NCBI RefSeq assembly: GCF_014698965.1
Contig: NZ_JACXAE010000054.1
Coordinates: 62,001 to 126,000 of the forward strand
From: Iningainema tapete BLCC-T55
Lineage (GTDB): Bacteria > Cyanobacteriota > Cyanobacteriia > Cyanobacteriales > Nostocaceae
Direction: 5' to 3'
Length of the DNA: 64,000 nt
In this document: in pieces, positions 26,358-33,684 of the stretch
Position numbering within the stretch: the stretch's first letter is position 1
Layout: every line of letters begins with the position of its first letter
The notes under the pieces: generated by a model
Database searches by the model: none
The model's input: only the letters and a program-made list of their open reading frames with translations
Told to the model about the DNA's origin: nothing
Made by a program: the position numbers and the translations under genes

Positions 26358-27506
26358 TTAACTATCAACAAAAATGATGCCCTCGACTACCAAACGAGAT
26401 AACAAAGGAAGAATGTCTATTTCCCAGTCATAATCTGGTAGCCACTTGAGCACATCATTTCCAGTAAACGTCTGTGTGGTGAAGATTTTCTCCACAACAG
26501 AAATTGGTATCCCTTTAAGAGATACTTCCTTCCCGGCAACGGTAATTTTGTACCCACTACCATCTGACAGTTGGGAAAATCTTACTCGCTGAAATTTAGG
26601 ATTAGTGAACTTTGTTTCAGCGCCGTTGGTAAAAATATTAAACCCTGCTTGAAACGGTAGAGAGTAGCGGGCTATAGGTTGGCATAAGCTATCCAAATAG
26701 CTTATATACTCATCATAAATATCGTTGGCAGCAAGATGTTTATTTAATTTATCTACCAAACAATATAAACTTTTTGCTGTATCCTTCTCTACACCTATAG
26801 GCAGACTTTTTCGCCAATCTTCTTGTTGGCGTAATTGACTAACTACCCATTCGAGAAAATCAATTCCCGTTCGGCAATGCACTCCTAAAGTTAAATGTAA
26901 AGAAGGTTCATTTTGTGCGATCGCATAATGCCAATGTCCGCGTGGAATGTAAAGAACATCACCTTTATTTAGAGTACAAGTTAAATAAGGTTCTCCTTCT
27001 GGCGGCGGCAAAGAAGATGATTTTTGCTCAACTAAAGGATACTTAAATGTATCTGGAAAAACATACCATTTCTTTGTGCCATCTATTTGTAAGATAAACA
27101 CTTCATGAGTGTCGTAGTGAGAAGAAAAACCTTGTTTGTGTGGCCATGAACAGTAGGCATTTACTTGTACACCACAACCTAAATCATATTTTATCTCAGA
27201 AGCAAACGTAGCTAATTCGGGAATTAGTTTATGTACCCCGTTAAGGATGAGAGTCGCACCTTCTTGGCAGTGCTTGATGGGATTTTCATTTGCGCTTTCA
27301 TCTAAAACTTTTTCATCTAACGCCAATCGCATCTCTGGGTATTTGAAATGGTGAAAGTTCACCAAGTATGTGAGTTTTTCCCAGGAAAACAGATCGGCAA
27401 ATTTATTTCCTCCTTCATTAGGTATAAATACTGCAAGGTTTGTCCAGTTCTTGGTTAAGAATTCCTCGACACTATATGGTTTTAATATATCTCTTAAAGA
27501 GCGCAT
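26358..27506 (-). CDS. JmjC/cupin-4 type Fe(II)/2-oxoglutarate oxygenase
   Basis: A 382-residue protein from the ATG at 27506; a TTG six codons earlier is less likely. The N-terminal 100 residues (MRSLRDILKPYSVEEFLTKNW) match the start of bacterial ribosomal-oxygenase or JmjC-like proteins. The cupin core has the metal triad H130-x-D132 (SSHYDTHEVF) and a distal histidine in YIPRGHWHYA (H191 or H193), followed by LHLTLGVH. A helical C-terminal part closes the protein. Relatives hydroxylate amino-acid side chains in proteins or peptides. A 50-residue peptide gene lies 121 bases upstream on the same strand, with a hairpin between, so that peptide is an obvious possible substrate. RBS is weak. 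Confidence 0.82.
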   Translation of the reverse strand: MRSLRDILKPYSVEEFLTKNWTNLAVFIPNEGGNKFADLFSWEKLTYLVNFHHFKYPEMRLALDEKVLDESANENPIKHCQEGATLILNGVHKLIPELATFASEIKYDLGCGVQVNAYCSWPHKQGFSSHYDTHEVFILQIDGTKKWYVFPDTFKYPLVEQKSSSLPPPEGEPYLTCTLNKGDVLYIPRGHWHYAIAQNEPSLHLTLGVHCRTGIDFLEWVVSQLRQQEDWRKSLPIGVEKDTAKSLYCLVDKLNKHLAANDIYDEYISYLDSLCQPIARYSLPFQAGFNIFTNGAETKFTNPKFQRVRFSQLSDGSGYKITVAGKEVSLKGIPISVVEKIFTTQTFTGNDVLKWLPDYDWEIDILPLLSRLVVEGIIFVDS

Positions 27507-27555
27507 GTTGCCAATTATTATCAATAATTACCGAAAAAATAAAATCAACTAAGAA

Positions 27556-27597
27556 TGAGGAGTAAGGGTGAATTGTTTAATACCCCTTTACTCCTCA
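27556..27597 (-). terminator. hairpin between the short peptide gene and the JmjC gene
   Basis: Arms TGAGGAGTAAGGGT and ACCCCTTTACTCCTCA pair over about 14 bases with a small bulge and a 12-base loop. It lies directly after the short peptide ORF, so it could act as a partial terminator that makes more precursor than enzyme transcript, as is common in precursor-enzyme operons. Confidence 0.55.
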
Positions 27598-27626
27598 GTT
27601 ATAACCTAGATGCTATAGATTGGCAA

Positions 27627-27779
27627 TTACTCGTTGGTAAGATCGCCACCATCAGCATCAGAATTTAACTGAGCGGTAGTATTTTTACTCAATGATTGCA
27701 GGGTCAGTTCCTTAACTTGTACTTGAATTTTGCTGGTACGCAACTGTTTTTGGGTAGATTGTGCAAATTGCTTTGACAT
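27627..27779 (-). CDS. 50-residue peptide, candidate RiPP precursor or oxygenase substrate
   Basis: This short ORF was found by reading the gap. It encodes 50 residues starting MSKQFAQSTQKQLRTSKIQV and ending NSDADGGDLTNE. GGAG lies 7 bases upstream of the ATG, a good ribosome binding site. The N-terminal 38 residues are polar and helix-prone with heptad-like leucines; the end is short and acidic with an Asp-Ala-Asp-Gly-Gly step, which resembles a leader with a double-glycine-type cleavage site and a short core. It is followed by a hairpin and then the JmjC oxygenase. A small regulatory protein is the main alternative. No transporter or protease for maturation is adjacent. Confidence 0.6.
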   Translation of the reverse strand: MSKQFAQSTQKQLRTSKIQVQVKELTLQSLSKNTTAQLNSDADGGDLTNE

Positions 27780-27951
27780 ATTTTGACTCCGATAGTAAGC
27801 ACCCAACTACCAACTAAATCCTTGACTAGGATATCAGGGTTTAGTCTGGTTGTCTGCATTGACTGTAGCTGAAGTCAATAACAAAAGCAACCATTTGATA
27901 ATAATTGTTGTTTATGATAAAATTGCAAATCCATAGAAATTACTGGTAGCT

Positions 27952-28695
27952 ATGGCGATCGCGTCTTTCCATTTTCATGCAGAATTGAATGATTTTTTAC
28001 CACCCCACAAACGGCTTGGGAGAATAGAGCATTTTTTCGCAGAGAAAGCTTCAATCAAGGACATGATCGAATCCTTGGGTATCCCCCATCCCGAAGTTGA
28101 TTGTATTGAAGTCAACGGGGAAGCAGTAGATTTTTCCTACATCGTGCAAGATAGCGATATCATTAAAGTCTATCCAAGCTCGTTTCGGGCAGTCACTACA
28201 TCTACTATATCTGTCCGACCAAAACCGTTAAGTGTAATTCGCTTCGTTTTGGATATTCATTTAGGTAAGCTGGCAACATCTTTGCGCCTGTTGGGCTTTG
28301 ATACGTTGTACCGCAACGACTACGAAGACGAGGAATTAGCCCGCATCTCCAGCACCCAAGAACGAATTCTGCTCACCCGTGATAAAGGTTTATTGATGCG
28401 GAGTGTGGTGCAACATGGCTATTACGTTAGACATACAGATCCTCAGTTACAAGTGCCAGAAGTAATGCGACGCTTCGATTTGGTTAAGTTAGCATCGCCT
28501 TTTAAACGGTGTTTGCGCTGTAATGGGTTGCTAGAAGCTGTGGCGAAGGAATCTGTGATTGACAAACTACCGGAAACGGTTAAATCTCAGAATAATGATT
28601 TTCATCGCTGCTGTGACTGTGAGCAGGTTTATTGGAAAGGTTCCCATTATGAACGATTGCAACAGTTTATTGACACGCTAATGGATAATGGCTAA
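27952..28695 (+). CDS. Mut7-C RNase domain protein with N-terminal ubiquitin-like domain
   Basis: A 247-residue protein. The N-terminal 85 residues match the ubiquitin-like (ThiS/MoaD-fold) Mut7-C_Ub domain. The second part is a Mut7-C PIN-type RNase domain: RFVLDIHLGKLATSLRLLGFD, the acidic site with LLTRDKGLL, and a four-cysteine zinc ribbon CLRCNG...CCDCEQVYWKG. Aspartates of the PIN-like centre (D254-type in FVLD and TRD) are visible. The start is the ATG at 27952. It begins 172 bases from the short-peptide gene and is divergent to it. The biological RNA target is unknown. Confidence 0.85.
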   Translation: MAIASFHFHAELNDFLPPHKRLGRIEHFFAEKASIKDMIESLGIPHPEVDCIEVNGEAVDFSYIVQDSDIIKVYPSSFRAVTTSTISVRPKPLSVIRFVLDIHLGKLATSLRLLGFDTLYRNDYEDEELARISSTQERILLTRDKGLLMRSVVQHGYYVRHTDPQLQVPEVMRRFDLVKLASPFKRCLRCNGLLEAVAKESVIDKLPETVKSQNNDFHRCCDCEQVYWKGSHYERLQQFIDTLMDNG

Positions 28696-28730
28696 TAGCT
28701 AATCGCAATTAACAAGCTCGCATTCTGACT

Positions 28731-29723
28731 ATGACGTTAATATTAGCACTCGATTTTGGTGGAACTAAACTGGCGGCGGCGCTGGTTAATGCTGGCTCTA
28801 GGGAATGGTTGGGTTATGAACGTCGCCTTTCTCCTGTGAAGGCAAATGCTGAAACTGATTTGGAAATGATGCGATCGCTCATCCATTCTTTGCTGGGAGG
28901 AAGGAAACCAGGGGCGATCGGTGTGAGCTTTGGGGGACCAGTAGATGCAATGATAGGGAAGGTGAGATTATCACATCATGTTCCGGGTTGGGAAAATATT
29001 CCTTTACGGGATTTGTTGGCACAAGAGTTTGGTGTTCCGGTTAGTGTGGATAACGATGCTAATGTTGCTGCTTTGGGTGAGCATCGTTTTGGTGCTGGTG
29101 AGCGGTTTGATAGTTTATTTTATATTACTGTGAGTACTGGGGTAGGGGGTGGTTGGATTCTTAATGGTCAGCCGTGGCGGGGTGCTGGGGGTATGGCTGG
29201 TGAGATTGGGCACATGGTTGTCGATCATAAGGGACCAATGTGTTTGTGTGGGAAGCGGGGTTGTGTGGAACGTTTGGCTTCGGGACCTTATATGGCGCGA
29301 GATGTGAGGGAGGTTTTGGAGAATGAACCGCCGCTTAGCCCCAGGTTTCAACCTGGGGGTAGCCAAGAGGGAAGAGGGGAGGTTTTGCGGGGGTTGGTGG
29401 GGGGTGATTTGGGTTTGATTACGGGGAAGGTGGTGAGTGAGGCTGCTGCTGCTGGGGATGAGTTGGCTGTTGAGTTTTTGGCGCGGGCTGGTTGGGCGCT
29501 TGGTATGGGCATTGGGAATGTGGCGAATCTGGTGAATCCGCAGCGGTTTGTTTTGGGTGGTAGTGTGATGAAGGCGGGTGAGCGTTTGTGGGATGTGGTG
29601 AGGAAGGTGGCGCGGGAGACTGCTTTGCCTGAGGTATCTTATGAGATTGTTCCTGCAGCGTTGGGTGATGATGCGCCGCTTTGGGGTGCGGTGGCGTTGG
29701 CCCTAGATACGATTTCATGTTAA
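28731..29723 (+). CDS. ROK family sugar kinase (glucokinase-like)
   Basis: A 330-residue ROK protein. Phosphate loop LDFGGTKLAAAL at 6-17, IGVSFGGPVD, the DNDANVAALGE catalytic loop, and the ROK zinc motif CLCGKRGCVER are all present, so it should be a zinc-containing ATP-dependent hexose kinase (no N-terminal HTH). The gene is strongly GT-rich on the coding strand after 29080. A 20-bp palindrome at 29339 sits inside the reading frame and encodes an odd loop (LSPRFQPGGSQEGRG) that most relatives lack. It is 35 bases after the Mut7-C gene. Confidence 0.87.
   Translation: MTLILALDFGGTKLAAALVNAGSREWLGYERRLSPVKANAETDLEMMRSLIHSLLGGRKPGAIGVSFGGPVDAMIGKVRLSHHVPGWENIPLRDLLAQEFGVPVSVDNDANVAALGEHRFGAGERFDSLFYITVSTGVGGGWILNGQPWRGAGGMAGEIGHMVVDHKGPMCLCGKRGCVERLASGPYMARDVREVLENEPPLSPRFQPGGSQEGRGEVLRGLVGGDLGLITGKVVSEAAAAGDELAVEFLARAGWALGMGIGNVANLVNPQRFVLGGSVMKAGERLWDVVRKVARETALPEVSYEIVPAALGDDAPLWGAVALALDTISC
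29339..29358. repeat. palindrome inserted in frame in the ROK gene
   Basis: Perfect arms CCCCAGGTT and AACCTGGGG with TC between, flanked by TAGCC-type ends (CTTAG before and GTAGCC after). It is 20 bases long inside the coding sequence and leaves the reading frame open, so it is a palindromic element tolerated in the coding region. Confidence 0.65.
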
Positions 29724-29742
29724 TTATGATACATATTAATAT

Positions 29743-29772
29743 TGTAGAGACGCGATATATCGCGTTTCTACA
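29743..29772. repeat. palindromic element, GTAGAGACG family
   Basis: Arms TGTAGAGACGCGATA and TATCGCGTTTCTACA pair almost perfectly across 30 bases. It lies 20 bases after the ROK stop and can serve as its terminator. Confidence 0.75.
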
Positions 29773-29982
29773 TCGTTGCTTTGTACTGTTGACCGTTGAC
29801 AGTTAACAGTCTAACCCTTGTTAATGTGCAAGTTAAATGTGTAACAGCTTAGCAAACGCTTATAATGTTTGGAGTTAGAATTGTAATGTTCAGCGTTTTG
29901 CTTTCTTTAAATATCGCTAAAACTGCTTAATTTTTTTTATAAGCCCATAATCACAAATAGTAAAAATCAAAGCAGGTGAAAG

Positions 29983-30219
29983 ATGGCTACCCAAAAACTG
30001 ATGTTAGAAATCCCAGAATCGCTCTTTGAGCAACTGCATCACCTCGCTGAGTTGACTGGTCAATCTGTTGAATCCTTGGCACTACAAAGCATCACGAGTA
30101 ATTTACCTCGCTTTACAGAAAAAGTACATGACCTCGATGAACTACTGTCACGAGTAACAGCCGATAATTTACATGGTGAAATTGACAGTGGAGAACTAGT
30201 AGGTCGTGAAGTCTTCTAA
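29983..30219 (+). CDS. antitoxin of a MazEF-like pair
   Basis: A 78-residue protein. It begins with MATQKLMLEIPESLFEQLHHLAE, a strand-helix-helix pattern like ribbon-helix-helix antitoxins, and has an acidic C-terminal region that would bind the toxin. The ATG has a weak AAAGA-type site. The toxin gene overlaps its last 14 bases, a standard arrangement that couples synthesis. It also probably autoregulates the pair. Confidence 0.75.
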   Translation: MATQKLMLEIPESLFEQLHHLAELTGQSVESLALQSITSNLPRFTEKVHDLDELLSRVTADNLHGEIDSGELVGREVF

Positions 30220-30559
30220 TTTTGAATTATACATCCCTCAACAAGGCGATATTATTTGGATCAACTTCACCCCTCAAACTGGGCGTGAGCAAGCAGGTCG
30301 CCGTCCTGCTCTTGTCATCTCACCAACTAGATATAATCGCAAAGTAGGACTGGCTTTGGTATGTCCGATTACTACGAAAGTAAAAGGATATCCTTTTGAA
30401 GTACCTATTCCGGAAGGCTTAGTAGTATCAGGGGTAGTGCTGGCAGATCAGGTGAAGTCATTTGACTGGCAAGCAAGACAAGCCGAATTTGCCTGTAAAG
30501 CACCATCTGAATTTACAGTTGACGTAATTACCCTACTGAGAACTTTAATGCCTTTGTGA
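30206..30559 (+). CDS. MazF/PemK-family mRNA interferase toxin
   Basis: A 117-residue MazF-like toxin from a GTG start. The family signature is clear: QQGDIIWINFTPQTGREQAGRRPALVISP (G-D-I-W-x-x-F and GREQ-x-GRRPALV), VCPITTK, FEVPIPE and VLADQVKSFDW. MazF toxins cut mRNA at short sequence motifs; the catalytic Arg is present in GREQAGRRP. Overlap of 14 bases with the antitoxin gene ties the two together. Confidence 0.9.
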   Translation: MKSSNFELYIPQQGDIIWINFTPQTGREQAGRRPALVISPTRYNRKVGLALVCPITTKVKGYPFEVPIPEGLVVSGVVLADQVKSFDWQARQAEFACKAPSEFTVDVITLLRTLMPL

Positions 30560-30619
30560 CAAGTAGTTTTATCAAATTATGCCGTGCATCTTCGACAGGC
30601 GAATTGTTGATAGTTTCGC

Positions 30620-30778
30620 CTAAGCCTGGAGCTTCAACCATTTTTCGATCAGATTTATGTAGTGAATATGACCAGCTTGGGCGATCGCTACTTCTCTAAA
30701 ATCGTACAACGTGCAGCCAAACTCATCTGCACCACCCTTGAATTTAATGAAAGACGAATTAATTCCGCCTGACGATAT
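30620..30778 (-). pseudogene. possible gene fragment, C-terminal part
   Basis: An open run of about 52 codons on the minus strand with no start codon reads ISSGGINSSFIKFKGGADEF and continues through GCTLYDFREVAIAQAG to a stop. The sequence looks protein-like (acidic-aromatic pattern, intact helix at the end) but lacks a 5' half. I cannot name the family. It sits in the 290-base gap between the MazF gene and the GTPase cassette, so it may be the tail of a lost gene. Confidence 0.3.
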
Positions 30779-30850
30779 CTATCTTGGAATAGTATTGGGG
30801 TTCCGCCTACAAAGTAGTAAATAACCTGAAACCATTTTAAGATATAAATG

Positions 30851-31300
30851 CTAACTCTGTTCATTAATAGGTAAAGATTTAATTTGTTCAATTAAGTTGG
30901 AGTAATCTCTCAAAATATTATCTTTTTCTGGGGAATCTAAGTTATGATTTTGGCAATACAAAATAAACCAACCCAGATTAAATATGTTTTTTTGCTCACG
31001 AGTTGGTAGTTTATTAAAGTTATTAATCATCTGGGTATAGTCAGAAAATTTTTCCGTATACTCATGACGAAATTCTTTAGGAGCATTGTCAATTTGTTTT
31101 TCATAGTAGTCTAAAGTTATTTGCTTAATTACATTTCCATAACAGTCCATAAGTAACTGGTAATCTTTTTGAGATTGAACAGTAATAGAAGAGTAATAGC
31201 AGCTTAGATAATTAACAAGATAAAACAAATTCAAGTTGTTTTCAGAGTTTAGCCGATGCATCAAAGATGTTATAGTTTCTCCAGTCAGCGATAAAGCCAT
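30851..31300 (-). CDS. hypothetical protein of the GTPase cassette
   Basis: A 149-residue, largely helical protein with many Asn, Tyr and Gln residues (NLNLFYLVNYLSCYYSSITVQ, FNKLPTREQKNIFNLGWFILY). No signal, membrane segment or known domain is visible. It is the last gene of a four-gene minus-strand run and starts 36 bases after the end of the tail-anchored protein gene. Its role in the cassette is unknown; I rate it real because the start, spacing and composition match its neighbours. Confidence 0.6.
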   Translation of the reverse strand: MALSLTGETITSLMHRLNSENNLNLFYLVNYLSCYYSSITVQSQKDYQLLMDCYGNVIKQITLDYYEKQIDNAPKEFRHEYTEKFSDYTQMINNFNKLPTREQKNIFNLGWFILYCQNHNLDSPEKDNILRDYSNLIEQIKSLPINEQS

Positions 31301-31335
31301 GTCTTTGACAACATTGCCTATAGATTTGAGTGAAT

Positions 31336-32364
31336 CTAAGACTGAATTTGTGGAGTTTGGGTTGATTGTGGTTGCGGTTCCAAAATTTGCTTCGCTTGAA
31401 GTTCTGAAGTCTGTTGTTGTATGGTTTGAGGTTGTGATGTCTGCTGGGGTTGTGGTTGAAACAGGAGTTTTAGGCTGACAACTATCAACACGATTGTGAT
31501 TGCTGTTATTAGCAACATTATCATTAGGCGAATTTTCTGGTTTGGCTGAGAAGGAACTTGAGTTTCTTCCACTTCTGGAGAGTCCATGAAGGGTATCGCG
31601 TTCGTTTTTTTTTCCTGTGATTTAACTTCTCTCACTGGTTCCTCTACACGAGATGCAAAACCTCTCCAAACACCAGCTTTGTGCAGAATAGTTCGTTTCT
31701 CTAAATTTTCTGTTACAACGACTAAGACACCATCGTTTTTTTCTCCATCCCAACTAGTCCACTTTTTAGGTAGAGGATTATTTAGTATTTCTTCTGCTAG
31801 TTTTTTTAAATTATCAGTTGATTTATTTTCTATTTGATATAGTTCATAAGATTCTATATCATTAGAATACTGGGTATTAATTTGCTCAATTTTCTGAATA
31901 AATTGATGAACTTTTTGCAGGGATACTCTAAACTCTTCCAACTCAAAAAAGTCAATCGATTCTTCAATCATCTTACTAAAAGATGAATTTTGATGTAAAA
32001 TGTTTTGAATAGCACTATAGGCAATCTTCCGTAAGACTTCTTCATTTTCTTCTAAATTGTCAGCTATCCAAACTATAGAATTTAAAACTGTTCGCCCTAA
32101 TTGAATAGATCGTTGTGGTGATTCAATGCCTGTTACTTCCAATAAAAGTTTGTTCTCCTCTTTATCTCTAAAGATAATTAGGGAAGGTTTAACCTCATCA
32201 ATTAAATCGTTAACAATAACTATTTTACCGTTTTCTTCTATAACTTGACGTTTAATCAAACTAGGAACTTCTACAGGTTGATGTTCTTCGCTCTCAATAC
32301 TACGCCAGTGAATACCCGTCTTACCTAGCGCAGAAGTTTTTACATAAATTTTAAAGTTATTCAT
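31336..32364 (-). CDS. tail-anchored hypothetical protein of the GTPase cassette
   Basis: A 342-residue protein. Residues 1-240 are a charged soluble domain, with a coiled-coil-like stretch near 120-165. A Lys/Glu/Pro linker leads to one transmembrane helix (LMIMLLITAITIVLIVVSLKLLF, about 280-305) and a Gln/Thr/Pro-rich tail. The topology puts the large domain in the cytoplasm and the tail outside. AAGGA lies before the ATG. It may anchor the GTPases to the membrane, which is an inference from topology and gene order. Confidence 0.65.
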   Translation of the reverse strand: MNNFKIYVKTSALGKTGIHWRSIESEEHQPVEVPSLIKRQVIEENGKIVIVNDLIDEVKPSLIIFRDKEENKLLLEVTGIESPQRSIQLGRTVLNSIVWIADNLEENEEVLRKIAYSAIQNILHQNSSFSKMIEESIDFFELEEFRVSLQKVHQFIQKIEQINTQYSNDIESYELYQIENKSTDNLKKLAEEILNNPLPKKWTSWDGEKNDGVLVVVTENLEKRTILHKAGVWRGFASRVEEPVREVKSQEKKTNAIPFMDSPEVEETQVPSQPNQKIRLMIMLLITAITIVLIVVSLKLLFQPQPQQTSQPQTIQQQTSELQAKQILEPQPQSTQTPQIQS

Positions 32365-32387
32365 AAATTAATTATCCTTGTTATTAA

Positions 32388-33662
32388 TTAGAAAATAGAC
32401 TGAGGAAATTCCAACCATTTATGCCCTTGAATAATTGCAAAACCATCACTATTTTTAGAGCCGAACGCAAATCTCAACAAGGCATTGTTGAATGCGTTAA
32501 TTTGTTCTTGAGTTGCCTGAACTTTAAACAAACTTGATTGAAAACTTGTTTGGATCTCTTGGATACCAGCTTGTTTTTGCTCGACTTGTTCTTTTACTGT
32601 ATAGTAAGGGGATTCTCTATCATCAAACAGATTAGCTATTGTTCTAAATACCCACCACATGTTATTACGTTCATTTAAGAGTCTTTGTTTTTCTTCAAAC
32701 TCTTTTTTAGCATTTTCTAATTTATCTTTCTCTGTACATAGCTCTAATTCAAGCCTTTCCAAGCTCTCTTTCTCTTTATGTAAAATCTGCTTCTTATTTT
32801 CTAAAAAAACATTAATTAGAAACAATAGGATATATCGAAGCGGTTGTTCGCCATCTTTTGGTTGGTAAGGAGCGTTAATTGGAGTTTTATGGTAGTAAAA
32901 TTTTGTAAAGTTATTTTCATCAGTTTTGTAATGAGAAAAGGTTACATTTCCAATAGTTTGCACTGGAGTTATTACTACAGCTACCTTATTAATTAAAGAA
33001 TCTGATTTAAAAAAATCGAGCAATTCACCATAACTTATTTTGACTTGGTATAGTAAGCTTTCAGCATCTCTTGATGTTCTAGTGTAAGTTTCGCACTTAA
33101 TAGGAGCTAAAATCACTAACCGAGGCGATTCTACATGAGAATAAGCATCCTTTAATAGCTGAGTAATACGCTGGGAATTATTTTTTTCCTCATGCCATGT
33201 TCCAATTTCTCCATGACTGACTCTTCCTGTCTTTTTTTGCATGAGTGCGGTAGCATCAATAGGAATAACTACCGCATCGCATTCATTTAGCTGTCGTTTG
33301 ATATATTCTTTTTGTTCTGGTGCTGCATCTGGATTAAAGTACTCACCGGAGGGGTCAGTAAACCTCAATTGCATAAATTTTTTACCGCTACTCCCAATCT
33401 CAAAGTAAAAACCTTGGTCGTTCCAAGGATTTTCTTTAGGTTGCGTCGGAGTAACTTGCTTCTGTAAGCGTGGGTCTATATTTTTTATGATAGACTTACA
33501 TTCTTCTATTGCGCGTAAGGTATTGGTATCATCAATCCAAGTTTGAAGATTAGCACGCTCAAATGTTTTGTTAAACTCTTCGTGCATAGCTGCTAAAAGA
33601 CTAGTTTTACCAATTCCTCTTAAAGCAACCATAAGAATTTTTAATTCTTCAGTTCCATTCAT
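32388..33662 (-). CDS. small GTPase-like P-loop protein of the cassette
   Basis: A 424-residue protein. A P-loop of the form ALRGIGKTS (residues 13-21) starts it, with Ala in place of the first Gly. A G3-like LRFTDPSGEYF follows at about 110-120, and a long helical coiled coil (QILHKEKESLERLELELCTEK, then QQKQAG-type repeats) makes up the C-terminal part. The type fits TRAFAC GTPases of bacterial conflict cassettes. GGAAAT precedes the ATG, and it starts 23 bases after the dynamin-like gene ends. Confidence 0.7.
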   Translation of the reverse strand: MNGTEELKILMVALRGIGKTSLLAAMHEEFNKTFERANLQTWIDDTNTLRAIEECKSIIKNIDPRLQKQVTPTQPKENPWNDQGFYFEIGSSGKKFMQLRFTDPSGEYFNPDAAPEQKEYIKRQLNECDAVVIPIDATALMQKKTGRVSHGEIGTWHEEKNNSQRITQLLKDAYSHVESPRLVILAPIKCETYTRTSRDAESLLYQVKISYGELLDFFKSDSLINKVAVVITPVQTIGNVTFSHYKTDENNFTKFYYHKTPINAPYQPKDGEQPLRYILLFLINVFLENKKQILHKEKESLERLELELCTEKDKLENAKKEFEEKQRLLNERNNMWWVFRTIANLFDDRESPYYTVKEQVEQKQAGIQEIQTSFQSSLFKVQATQEQINAFNNALLRFAFGSKNSDGFAIIQGHKWLEFPQSIF

Positions 33663-33684
33663 AATATTTCCTACTTATTTACTA

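Noticed and set aside
29419-29718. 99-codon Pro/His-rich minus-strand frame inside the ROK gene
   Set aside because: Shadow of the GT-rich coding strand; translation is repetitive Pro/Ser/His, not a real protein.
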